A model generated the notes under the pieces. That model did not search any database, was not told the origin of the DNA, and saw nothing but the letters and a program-made list of their open reading frames with translations. Shown in pieces: positions 35,801-42,856 of a DNA stretch of 64,000 nt. The position numbers and the translations under genes were made by a program. This stretch comes from Thermoplasmata archaeon (GTDB lineage Archaea; Thermoplasmatota; Thermoplasmata; Lutacidiplasmatales; UBA184), in contig DAHUYN010000006.1 in NCBI GenBank assembly GCA_027315165.1, positions 60,708-124,707 on the forward strand, read 5' to 3'. How positions within the stretch are numbered: the first letter of the stretch is position 1; each line of letters opens with the position of its first letter.

Positions 35801-36472
35801 CCCGCTCGTGATCGTGGTCTTGACGACGGTGAACGTCATCACGATCTCCGACCCCGCGGAGATCCAGTTCAGCTGGCCGTTGACGGTCGCGAACAGCGAG
35901 TTCGCGAGGCCGGAATCGTAGGCGCGGGAGCTCGACGGCAGGTTGGCGATCGAGGCGAACGTGAGGACGGTCGTGTGTGTCGTGGCGTTGTAGACCGAGC
36001 TACGGACCTTGTCCTGGATGACGACGGTGTTGCCCGCCGCGTAGTTGGAGCCCGAGAGCGTCACGATCGTGAGGCCCTTGTCGGTGAGCGTCGTCGCGTG
36101 CGAGTCGCTGAGGAACTGGGCCGCCGTCGTCGCGTGGACGACGTAGGGGTAGAAGCCGACCTCAAGGCCCACCCCGGAGGCGAAGACGATCGCGCCGACG
36201 AGGACGAGCGTCCAGAAGACGCGAGAGCGCTTGCGACCCCCACCCGCGGGCGCCTTCGGGGGCGCGCGGGCCGGAGCCTTCGGGGGACCGCGGACCGCCG
36301 GCGCGCCCGTCCGGGTTGCGGGACGGATCGCCGTGGCCCCCGACGGGGCCGCCTTAGGGGTCGTCGACGCGGGCTTCGGGGCGGTCTGCGTCGGCGCCGC
36401 CTTCGGAGCGGCGGGGGCCGTCGACGGGCTCGTGTTCGGCGTCGTCGGTGCCTTTGTGCTCGGTGTTCCCAT
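32879..36472 (-). CDS. Membrane-embedded tandem AAA+ ATPase (Cdc48/VAT-like)
   Basis: 1197 residues. Order of parts: Ala/Pro/Thr/Lys-rich cytoplasmic tail (1-80); membrane helix (about 84-105); beta-rich outside domain (about 111-268); polytopic membrane region (about 270-590, roughly nine more helices); first AAA+ domain (about 617-860: Walker A GPPGCGKT 662-669, Walker B ILFMDEID 717-724, RPGR 777-780); second AAA+ domain (about 900-1130: Walker A 944-951, Walker B IVFFDEID 999-1006, RPGR 1057-1060). WDDVGGL before domain two is the Cdc48 signature. The N-domain of Cdc48/VAT is missing; the membrane region takes its place. The first pore loop is KWYGESE (aromatic) and the second ALAGQSE, the reverse of p97. 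A GAGGAGA Shine-Dalgarno-like site precedes the ATG, 17 bases after the upstream surface gene. No protease domain. Likely an unfoldase or dislocase at the membrane (inference). Confidence 0.9.
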   Translation of the reverse strand: MGTPSTKAPTTPNTSPSTAPAAPKAAPTQTAPKPASTTPKAAPSGATAIRPATRTGAPAVRGPPKAPARAPPKAPAGGGRKRSRVFWTLVLVGAIVFASGVGLEVGFYPYVVHATTAAQFLSDSHATTLTDKGLTIVTLSGSNYAAGNTVVIQDKVRSSVYNATTHTTVLTFASIANLPSSSRAYDSGLANSLFATVNGQLNWISAGSEIVMTFTVVKTTITSGQYNGLNWLTLDAQADATYNALNNGLQGSQAVAIGQAYLQPSPAPLYDYLFFFLMGLGAALLAAGMFFDRPVERWLMRQTKDPRNLSVMLMGITALFGGFFMPFYPWWFVLVIAGAVMLVAWKFPQVSLMLLILLVAPEVAYQSGAMGFIFLFAAIPILFASLIDFRFGVGAFLVLFLAPVGLSFAIPVFLAMIFSLYIGLAVAVAGGLMVSLFVTLGNLPVLGYLVGPGASGSPSLIAGHAASLKGPLPYPFFSVDSIGAAYANLLNPNVSVLTNGGAGIGAIAIPLVQIGAWCAATAIVTWALKERESQTWDKLWKYSLYGGVVLAVTTFGAFAALNYVNVGNLVVLGFIPGMITAAAGSLVIRDAFEAYFTSRLGATSVGTRVAEMRGLQKTTFEMVGGLHDVKADIKESMIIPLMRKDVTTRFKLEPPKGILLFGPPGCGKTMLMKALASELGVEMISIKCSDLMSKWYGESEGRVADLLRTARERAPCILFMDEIDAVAKRRDMYTADDVTPRLLSILLSEMDGIDKSAGVIVVGSTNKPDLIDPAMMRPGRLDKIIYVPPPDFNERMEIVHVHLVGRPVAKDIDLAEIAKKTERFSGADLANLVREGATIAVRREMMTGTMAPMTMDDFRQVLPRIKPSISLRMVSDYETMKLDYERKMHQVQRMERKIIVRWDDVGGLLDIKQAIREYVELPLTRPELMESYKIKTGRGILLFGPPGCGKTHVMRAAANELNVPMQIVNGPELVSALAGQSEAAVRDVLYRARENAPSIVFFDEIDALASKDSMKTPEVSRAVSQFLTEMDGLRPKDKVIIIATTNRPQTLDPALLRPGRFDKIFYVPPPDPTARQDIFRIHLKGVPTEGSIDFGELAKRSDGYSGADIASVVDDAKLIALREQLVTETTREESVAGSMGLFGGAAPAPAEKVEPTGTVVGVRMANLLEAVTKTRSSITPETLNWAQEFIKSYGTRG

Positions 36473-36489
36473 GCTCTCTCCTCGTTGGT

Positions 36490-38430
36490 TTACAGTGAGA
36501 TACGGCGTTGCTCGGCCTCGGCCTTACGTCGGCGCTCCTTGAACCACTGGACGACCGGAATGGCGGTGATCGAGGCGCCGAGGAGGCCGACGGCGCCGGA
36601 GATCGACAGCGAGCTCAGCGGGGCCCCGTAGGTGGGGCCGACGGGCGAGGAGCTCAGGTAGAAGACGACGACGAACGGATCCTGGCTCGAGACCGCGCCC
36701 ACCCAGGTCTGCGACATCCCAAACGCCGTCACGGTCACGACGTAGTTCCCGTCGGCGACCGGAAGGGCGAGGTGACCGCCGGCGATCACGGGGTTCGCGA
36801 AGCCGTAGGCGTAGCCCACGCTGGCTTCGGACCACGAGGCGTTCGAGATCGTGAAGTTGAGGGTCGGCACCAGCTGGCCGGTGGCGACGTCGATCGCCTC
36901 GAAGTAGAAGATGCCGTACCCGAGCGGCAGCGCCGTCGCGTACGGTCCCGACTCGCTGTAGCTGTAGTTGCCGGAGGCGATCGCCTCGCCGTAGATGTCC
37001 TTGGCGACGACGGAGAAGGTGACGGCGCCGCCGGGCGGAAGCCCCGGGATCACCGCGTAGGAGGTGTTCTGGTTCGCCGCGGACATCGGGAGGGCGCCCG
37101 CGAGGCTCCCGGTCGAATCCTCGTAGTGGTAGTGGAGCATCGCCGAGGAGATCGTGACGTTCTCGGTCGACTCGTGGATGGTCACGTTCAGCGGCGTCCC
37201 GGTCGAGAGCGTCGGGGTCGACCCCAGACCCTGGAGCGACGGCGCCGTCGAGAGGAGGAGGTTCCCTTCAAGCCCGGCCGTCGGGTCCCACCAGCCGCCG
37301 TTCGCGGACCAGTTGAAGGCGTAGACCTTCGAGTAGACGTAGTCGATGGCGCCGCCCTCCCAGGGCAGCCAGACCGTGACGTTGAACTTCACCTGCGTGC
37401 CGGGGTAGGGGCCGAGAGGCTGCAGCAGCTGCAACACGGAGTGGTTCGCCGGTCCGAAGTTGTCGAGATAGACTCCCGTCACGCCGCCGGAGAGCGAGAA
37501 CGACCCCTGGGCGTCCGGGATCGGCGGCGCCGCGGACCCGCTGAAGTTGAGGGAGGACAGGTAGACCTGGACCTGCTGTTTGGGGTTCGGCTCGAACGCG
37601 GGGCTCGAGAGAACGCTCGGAGAGGTGTAGACACGGATGATGTTGGAGAAGTTCACCGGCGTCTGGCCGACGGGCTGCTCCGCGAACGGCGAGGCGACGT
37701 AGAACGCCCACGAGGCGTTGTCGACGCCGCCCGACCACTGGTACTTCTCATAATGCCCGCTCAACGGCGAGGCGGAGTAGATCGTGCCGGGCGTCGCGTT
37801 CGTGCTCGTGAGGGTGACGTTGAAGAAGACCGAGGAGCCCGGCCAGAAGTTGCGGTAGTCGTTGAAGTAGAACGACGCGGTCCGATAGAACGGCGGCTCG
37901 ATGTACATGTTGAGGACGGCCGGTTGCGAGGGGTCGAACCCCTTGATCGGCGGGAGCGGGGTCGAGGCCGTCGGCCACCCCGTCCCCCAGATCGTCACCT
38001 GGGCCGTCGTCATCGGGACGTTCGTGGTGACGTTGATCCAGAAGCCGTTCGTGAAGGTCGGGATCACGTTCGTGCACGGCACGGGCTGGAAGCTTCCGCC
38101 CGAGAGCGAGGGGGAGTCGGGGGTCCAGAACGTCGTCGAGACATCGGTGAAGAAGTTCTGGGTCGCCCAGTTGTAGGCGCCGGAGGGAGTGCCACCGCAG
38201 TCGGTCGACGGACCGCTCGCGGCCGCCGGCGTCGCCGTCGCGGCGGCGGGGGCGGGGGCGGTGGGCGTCGCGAGCGGGGGAGCGGCCGGCGGGGCCGCGA
38301 GGCCCGGCTCTCTCGCGAGGGGCGCGGCGAGGCCGAAGCTCGCGTGCGACGACGGCGCCAGCGCGAGCGTCACGCCACCGGCGAGGAGCACGACGAGGAG
38401 CACCGCGGCGAGGGACGTCCGAGCCGTCAT
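36490..38430 (-). CDS. Surface protein with basic C-terminal tail, paralogue of upstream neighbour
   Basis: 646 residues. Signal peptide (SLAAVLLVVLLAGGVTLAL), Ala/Pro linker to about residue 75, then beta-sandwich domains with many N-x-S/T sites. A C-terminal helix (SISGAVGLLGASITAIPVV) is followed by the basic tail QWFKERRRKAEAEQRRISL. Several landmarks align with the upstream gene: an FxPGxxVxxxxxL segment, a strand-rich middle, a LPGLPPGGAVTFSVVAKD module and the tail. The ATG overlaps the stop of that gene (ATGA). The membrane AAA+ gene starts 17 bases after its stop. Function unknown. The tight coupling makes it a candidate partner or substrate of the ATPase. Confidence 0.82.
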   Translation of the reverse strand: MTARTSLAAVLLVVLLAGGVTLALAPSSHASFGLAAPLAREPGLAAPPAAPPLATPTAPAPAAATATPAAASGPSTDCGGTPSGAYNWATQNFFTDVSTTFWTPDSPSLSGGSFQPVPCTNVIPTFTNGFWINVTTNVPMTTAQVTIWGTGWPTASTPLPPIKGFDPSQPAVLNMYIEPPFYRTASFYFNDYRNFWPGSSVFFNVTLTSTNATPGTIYSASPLSGHYEKYQWSGGVDNASWAFYVASPFAEQPVGQTPVNFSNIIRVYTSPSVLSSPAFEPNPKQQVQVYLSSLNFSGSAAPPIPDAQGSFSLSGGVTGVYLDNFGPANHSVLQLLQPLGPYPGTQVKFNVTVWLPWEGGAIDYVYSKVYAFNWSANGGWWDPTAGLEGNLLLSTAPSLQGLGSTPTLSTGTPLNVTIHESTENVTISSAMLHYHYEDSTGSLAGALPMSAANQNTSYAVIPGLPPGGAVTFSVVAKDIYGEAIASGNYSYSESGPYATALPLGYGIFYFEAIDVATGQLVPTLNFTISNASWSEASVGYAYGFANPVIAGGHLALPVADGNYVVTVTAFGMSQTWVGAVSSQDPFVVVFYLSSSPVGPTYGAPLSSLSISGAVGLLGASITAIPVVQWFKERRRKAEAEQRRISL

Positions 38431-40574
38431 AGCGTCACCCGCTTCTCCTCTTCCTTTCGCCGCCGCCGGATCTGCAGCCACCACAGGCTGAGCGGGACCG
38501 ACGCGACCGAGACCGCGACGATGCCGAGCGCCCCCGCGACCGGGACGGTCCCGCCGGGCACCGACGGCGACTTCTGCGGGGCCGGAGCCGTCGAGTTGAG
38601 CCAGAAGACGATCTCGTTGCCCTCCTGGACGACCGTGTAGTCCGCGCCCTGGGCGAGGGTCTGGTGGAGGGTCATCGAGTGGAGCGCCAGTACCGAGATC
38701 GACACGGCGCCGCCGCTCGAGCTTCCGCTCGGGACGAAGTACGGGTCGAAGACGGTGATCCGGTAGGAGGCGTTCGCCGCGACGAGGAGCGGGAGGTAGA
38801 TGTTGCGCGTCTGGTTCGGATAGGACAGGCCGAGAGTCGTGTTCCCGACGGAGTTGAAGCTTCCGGCGGCCCCGAGCACCTGGACCTGGACCCCGTTGAC
38901 CCATTCATGGGTCCCGTTGTCGTAGACGAGGACGTAGAAGAACGAGGAGTTCTGCTCGGGAACCGGATCGTAGGTCTGGAAGTCCGGCGTGTAGTAGCCG
39001 AATTGCGGCGAGACCTCGAGCCGCTGGTTGAAGTCCCAGGCGTAGACCGTGAAGTTGACGAAGGCACCGAGCGGGAAGCCGGGGAGGGAGCCCTGGAAGA
39101 TCGTTGAGCTCACTCGAGTGAACGGGGTCATCTGCGTGACGGTCTCGTGGAGGATCGGATAGGTGATCTGCGCGACAATCTCCGCCGAGCTGATCGCGGT
39201 CCCCGCGTTGCGGCTGGTGAGGGTGAGGTTGACGGGAAGGCCAGGGTTCAGCATCGAGAAGCCCGCCAGGACCGAGGTCGGCGTCGAGTTCAGCTCGAGG
39301 TCGTCGACGAACACCCCGGAGAGGAACGACCCGTTGCCGCCGACGATCCAGCTCGAGGCCGGCGTCGTGAGCTGGTCCCCCGCGGCATCGTAGACGGTGA
39401 CGACGAACGTCACCGTCGAGCCGGCGGTCTGCGCGTAGGACGCGGGGACCTTCACGGAGGTCGACGTAACGCCGACGCCGGCCCCGTTGAGCACGACCGG
39501 GAACGTCAGTGTGCCGCTTGCCTGGGGAGCTCCGAGCGGGTTCGTCTCCGAGAGGTCGACGTAGGCGGCGCCGATCGTCGCATTCGAGATCAGGTCCGGC
39601 TGGGTCGTGTTGAGCACGAGGGAGACCGAGTCGTTCCAGTTCGGGGAGGTCGGAGTCACGGTGAGCTGGACGTCCTGGAAGATCGCGGTCGAGCCGGCGT
39701 ACTGGTTGGAGCCGGGGTAGGGAGAGTAGGGCCAGGCCCCGGAGTAGGTGAAGACGAAGTGCGGGCTCTCGTGGTGCGTGTAGGTGTAGGAGACGTTGTA
39801 GGTGAGCTCGATCCACCACGTGACGGTCTCACCCGGGAAGAACGCGCGGACGTTCGTCGAGGTCTTCGCCGCGATCGAGACGTTGTACCAGTAGATGTAA
39901 CCGGACGCGTTCGAGGAGTAGACGGTCGGGCCGTTCCAGACCTGCTGGGGGTTGGCCCCGTGGTAGTAGTCGCCCTGGTAGATGGAGTAGTACGGGTCTC
40001 CGTTCCAGAGGTTCGCCGAGACATTGAGGAGGATCGGGGACTTCTGGCCGTAGTGGGCCGCCGAGGGCCAGTCGAGCTTGACCCGGGACTTGATCACGAG
40101 CGGGAGGTCCGTGGTCGAGTTCGGCTCGGTCGCGGAGACGAAGGTGCCGAGCGGGGGAACGATGTTGGGCTCGGTGCTCTGGGCGATCGACACGCACACA
40201 CCGAGGTCGATCGGATAGCACGGCGGGTTGAACACGGCACTCGAGGCCGGAGCGGGGGCCTTCTCGGGCGTCGTCGCGGTCCCGCGGGCGACGCTCGATG
40301 CCGCGGGTGCGCCCGTCGCCCCGGTCACGTGGACGCTCGGGGCGGGGGCCGCGCTGGAGGGACCGTGCGGGGTCGAGACCGAGGTCGGGAGGCCGATGAG
40401 GAGGGCCACGACCGCGATCGCCGCGATAGCGACGACCGCGCTCGCGCGAGCGCCCTTACGGTCGACGGTGGACTCCGGCGGATAGGTCGCGTGGGTCAAG
40501 GTGGTTCCACTCCCAGCAGGTCTCGCAACGGCGTTGCCCCACCGGGCGACGGAGGGTTCTCCGAAGTACGGCAA
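38427..40574 (-). CDS. Surface protein with basic C-terminal tail, first gene of AAA+ operon
   Basis: About 715 residues. A signal-anchor helix (SAVVAIAAIAVVALLIGL) comes after a 44-residue N-tail, then beta-sandwich domains rich in Tyr/Trp and N-x-S/T. The C-terminal helix (ALGIVAVSVASVPLSLWWL) ends in the tail QIRRRRKEEEKRVTL, very like the next gene. The frame has no ATG near the promoter. TTG at 40574 is 33 nt behind a good TATA box; TTG at 40499 is the alternative, and the GTG at 40652 would include the promoter. Homology to the next gene is visible in the middle (SPxFxPN...QxVxVxL-like and LPGFPLGAFVNFTVYAWD against LPGLPPGGAVTFSVVAKD). Confidence 0.78.
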   Translation of the reverse strand: MPYFGEPSVARWGNAVARPAGSGTTLTHATYPPESTVDRKGARASAVVAIAAIAVVALLIGLPTSVSTPHGPSSAAPAPSVHVTGATGAPAASSVARGTATTPEKAPAPASSAVFNPPCYPIDLGVCVSIAQSTEPNIVPPLGTFVSATEPNSTTDLPLVIKSRVKLDWPSAAHYGQKSPILLNVSANLWNGDPYYSIYQGDYYHGANPQQVWNGPTVYSSNASGYIYWYNVSIAAKTSTNVRAFFPGETVTWWIELTYNVSYTYTHHESPHFVFTYSGAWPYSPYPGSNQYAGSTAIFQDVQLTVTPTSPNWNDSVSLVLNTTQPDLISNATIGAAYVDLSETNPLGAPQASGTLTFPVVLNGAGVGVTSTSVKVPASYAQTAGSTVTFVVTVYDAAGDQLTTPASSWIVGGNGSFLSGVFVDDLELNSTPTSVLAGFSMLNPGLPVNLTLTSRNAGTAISSAEIVAQITYPILHETVTQMTPFTRVSSTIFQGSLPGFPLGAFVNFTVYAWDFNQRLEVSPQFGYYTPDFQTYDPVPEQNSSFFYVLVYDNGTHEWVNGVQVQVLGAAGSFNSVGNTTLGLSYPNQTRNIYLPLLVAANASYRITVFDPYFVPSGSSSGGAVSISVLALHSMTLHQTLAQGADYTVVQEGNEIVFWLNSTAPAPQKSPSVPGGTVPVAGALGIVAVSVASVPLSLWWLQIRRRRKEEEKRVTL

Positions 40575-40602
40575 GGCACCTCGGGGGGTGGGACCCTTGG
40601 GG

Positions 40603-40611
40603 GATATAGAC
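40603..40611 (-). promoter_or_regulatory. TATA box of the AAA+/surface-protein operon
   Basis: tctatatcc on the minus strand stands out in the GC-rich 152-base gap between two surface genes. Transcription would start near 40581, just before the TTG at 40574. This is the clearest promoter upstream of the collinear run that ends at 21817. Confidence 0.5.
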
Positions 40612-40726
40612 CTCTCTCTCGCCCACAAGGTCCTCCATGAGCGGCGGCCCACGGACGGCCAGGATGGCGCGGCAGATGCACTGACCCCCTACCCACGCTC
40701 GCGGCCCCCGTGCTCTCTCGAGTCGC

Positions 40727-42853
40727 TCACTCGAAGCGGCCGATGCCGGAGTCTCCCTTGGAGCGCCCCGCATCGAACTTCGAGGTCTGGACGCCCGACT
40801 TCGCCGCGATCTTCATCGCGATCGGGCGGTTCTTGACGCCCACGCGCATGAACCCGGCGCCGAGGAACCCGGCGGCGGTCGCCTGCAGCGAGACGTTCGC
40901 GACCCCGACGTTGTTGCCGATCCCGATCTGCTGGATCACCGGCAGCGGGGACGGCGCGGGGATCGGGAACTGCGGTGGCACCGGCGGCGGGGGCGGCGGC
41001 ACGGTCGGCGGCGCGGTGGCCGGGGGCGTCACAAGGACGTTGACCTCGGTCAACGGGAACGACTGCGTCACGACCGAGAGGTTCGTGTACGGCACGTACG
41101 TCGCCGACGTGTAGAGCCCGAGGACCGCCCCGCTCCCGGCCGCCTTGCAGTCCGTCGTCGTGCAGGCGTCGACCGGGACGACCGTGTACGGCGGCCCGGT
41201 CGCGATGACGTTGAACGACGCCGTCCAGTAATCGCCGACGTACATCACGTTGGACGACGCGTTCCGGCTCCAGTTCCAGCCGAGGTAGCTGACGCCGTCC
41301 TTCGCGAGGACGCTCGGCTGGGTCTGACACGTCGAGAGGGTCACGCCGTTGCGAACGCAGGCGGCGGTCGCCTCGAGGCTCGGGGCGAGCACGATGCTCC
41401 CGAACGGCACGAACTGGAAGATCGGGCGCCCCGAGCCGGCGGCGACCTGGGTCTCGAGCACCGGGCCGAAGCCGATCTGCTTGAAGGCGTTGAAGAGGGT
41501 CGGATTGCTGGTCGTGGGTTGGTTGTACTTCCCGTGGGGAACGTACTGAAGAGAGCCGGCCTGTCCATCCGGACAGGTGAACCAGGCCGGACCGCTCCAG
41601 GTCCCGCCGGTCGCGGCGGCCAGATCGCAGCCGGCGAGGAGGACGTGCGCGACGTTCTGCTGGACAACGGTGCCGCCGGGTCCACCCCCGGAGTGGCCGT
41701 TGCCCCCGCTCGGCCAGCCCTGGCTGAGCGGGTCGGTCGGGGTCGTCCACAGGTCGATCGTGTCGATCGTGCAGACGCCGCCGATCGAGGCGGTGCACTG
41801 CTTGGCCGAATGCGCGAGCCCCGCGATCGAGTGCGTCGCGTTGCCGTCCTGGCTCTTGACCCACCCCTCGCAGTTGGGGCTCGTGCCGGCCTGGAACGTG
41901 TAGGCCGGCTCGCAGCCCGACGTCATGCAGCCCTCGTAGGAGTAGAACTGGTCCTCCGGGCTGATGCACGCGTTCTCGAGGTAGTTCGGGTCGCGCGGGG
42001 CGGTCGACCCCATCCAGACGATCACGTGGTGGGTGTTGTTCGACCAGTCGAGGCCGCTCCCGATGATCGTGCCGTACAACGCCGTGATCGACGAGGAGTG
42101 GAAGTTGTTGTCGGAGAGATCGGAGTCACCGTAGGTGTAGCCGCCGCCGAGGACGGTCGCCTGGAACGTCGACTGGACGTCGGCGCCAAAGTAGGCGGCC
42201 GGGACGAACTGCGGGATGTCGACATGGTACTCGGCCCCGTCGCCGTCATCCCAGTTGGTGAGCGTCGCGAAGTAGTCGACGAGCGCGAACGAGACCTGGC
42301 TGTGGGGATTCGCGGCCTGGATCGAGTTGGCGATGGTCTGCGCGTTCGCGACGAAGAACGGCACCCCGTTCGACTCCTCGCAGATGATCTTCTGGCCGTC
42401 GGCCGGGCCGCCGCAGGGGTCCTCGCCCGGGTCGTAGGCGGTCGGGTCGTAGACGCCATCGTAGGCGGTCGTCTCGATGACGAAGGCGACCTGGACCGAG
42501 GGCCAGGCGACGACGCCGGAGGAGCCGGCGCTCGCCGTGAGCGTGACGCGGGCGGTGCCGACGGCGGCGGCGCAGGTATCCAGATTGAACGCGCAGATGC
42601 TCCGGGGGCTCGCGGTGATGCCGAGCGAGAGGGCCGACGCCGTCGCGGCCGAGGGAGAGACCGCGTCCGGAGAGGCGAGGGGCGCGGCCGGCAGCGTCGC
42701 CGGAGCGAAGAGCGCGGACGGCCCCGTCGACGGCGAGTGGCTCGGCGTCGCGTAGGTCACGACAGCGATCGCGGTGATCGCGAGGGTCGCGACCAGGAGC
42801 GCCAAGCGGGTCAGGCGGCGCGTGCACAGTTCAGGGGTCCTGTTCGTCGTCAT
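40727..42853 (-). CDS. Exported protein with von Willebrand factor A-like domain
   Basis: 708 residues. A basic N-terminus and helix (LTRLALLVATLAITAIAVVTYA) form the signal or anchor. From about residue 119 the order VQVAFVIETTAYDG, SQVSFALVDYFA, HHVIVWMGSTAPRD matches the core strands of a VWA domain, but the metal-binding DxSxS reads ETTAYD, so the site is altered. Long Cys-containing inserts follow (GCMTSGCEPAY, CEGW, CTIDTIDLW). A Pro-rich linker (residues about 630-655) leads to a C-terminus with only a weak hydrophobic stretch and a basic end. Unlike its neighbours it has no clear C-terminal anchor. It starts three bases after the stop of the 1989-residue gene, with a GGGAGGG site before the ATG. 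Confidence 0.75.
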   Translation of the reverse strand: MTTNRTPELCTRRLTRLALLVATLAITAIAVVTYATPSHSPSTGPSALFAPATLPAAPLASPDAVSPSAATASALSLGITASPRSICAFNLDTCAAAVGTARVTLTASAGSSGVVAWPSVQVAFVIETTAYDGVYDPTAYDPGEDPCGGPADGQKIICEESNGVPFFVANAQTIANSIQAANPHSQVSFALVDYFATLTNWDDGDGAEYHVDIPQFVPAAYFGADVQSTFQATVLGGGYTYGDSDLSDNNFHSSSITALYGTIIGSGLDWSNNTHHVIVWMGSTAPRDPNYLENACISPEDQFYSYEGCMTSGCEPAYTFQAGTSPNCEGWVKSQDGNATHSIAGLAHSAKQCTASIGGVCTIDTIDLWTTPTDPLSQGWPSGGNGHSGGGPGGTVVQQNVAHVLLAGCDLAAATGGTWSGPAWFTCPDGQAGSLQYVPHGKYNQPTTSNPTLFNAFKQIGFGPVLETQVAAGSGRPIFQFVPFGSIVLAPSLEATAACVRNGVTLSTCQTQPSVLAKDGVSYLGWNWSRNASSNVMYVGDYWTASFNVIATGPPYTVVPVDACTTTDCKAAGSGAVLGLYTSATYVPYTNLSVVTQSFPLTEVNVLVTPPATAPPTVPPPPPPVPPQFPIPAPSPLPVIQQIGIGNNVGVANVSLQATAAGFLGAGFMRVGVKNRPIAMKIAAKSGVQTSKFDAGRSKGDSGIGRFE

Positions 42854-42856
42854 CGT

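Noticed and set aside
32879..36472. Membrane AAA+ protein as an FtsH-type or LonB-type protease
   Set aside because: There is no HEXXH zinc motif and no Ser-Lys protease domain, and there are two AAA+ domains of the Cdc48 type.
32129..36631. A 1500-codon open frame on the plus strand
   Set aside because: Antisense to the membrane AAA+ ATPase and neighbours, with shadow-type composition and no domain pattern.
40499..40652. GTG at 40652 as start of the first surface gene of the AAA+ operon
   Set aside because: That start would lie upstream of the only good TATA box and gives an atypical N-terminus. The TTG codons at 40574 or 40499 fit better.
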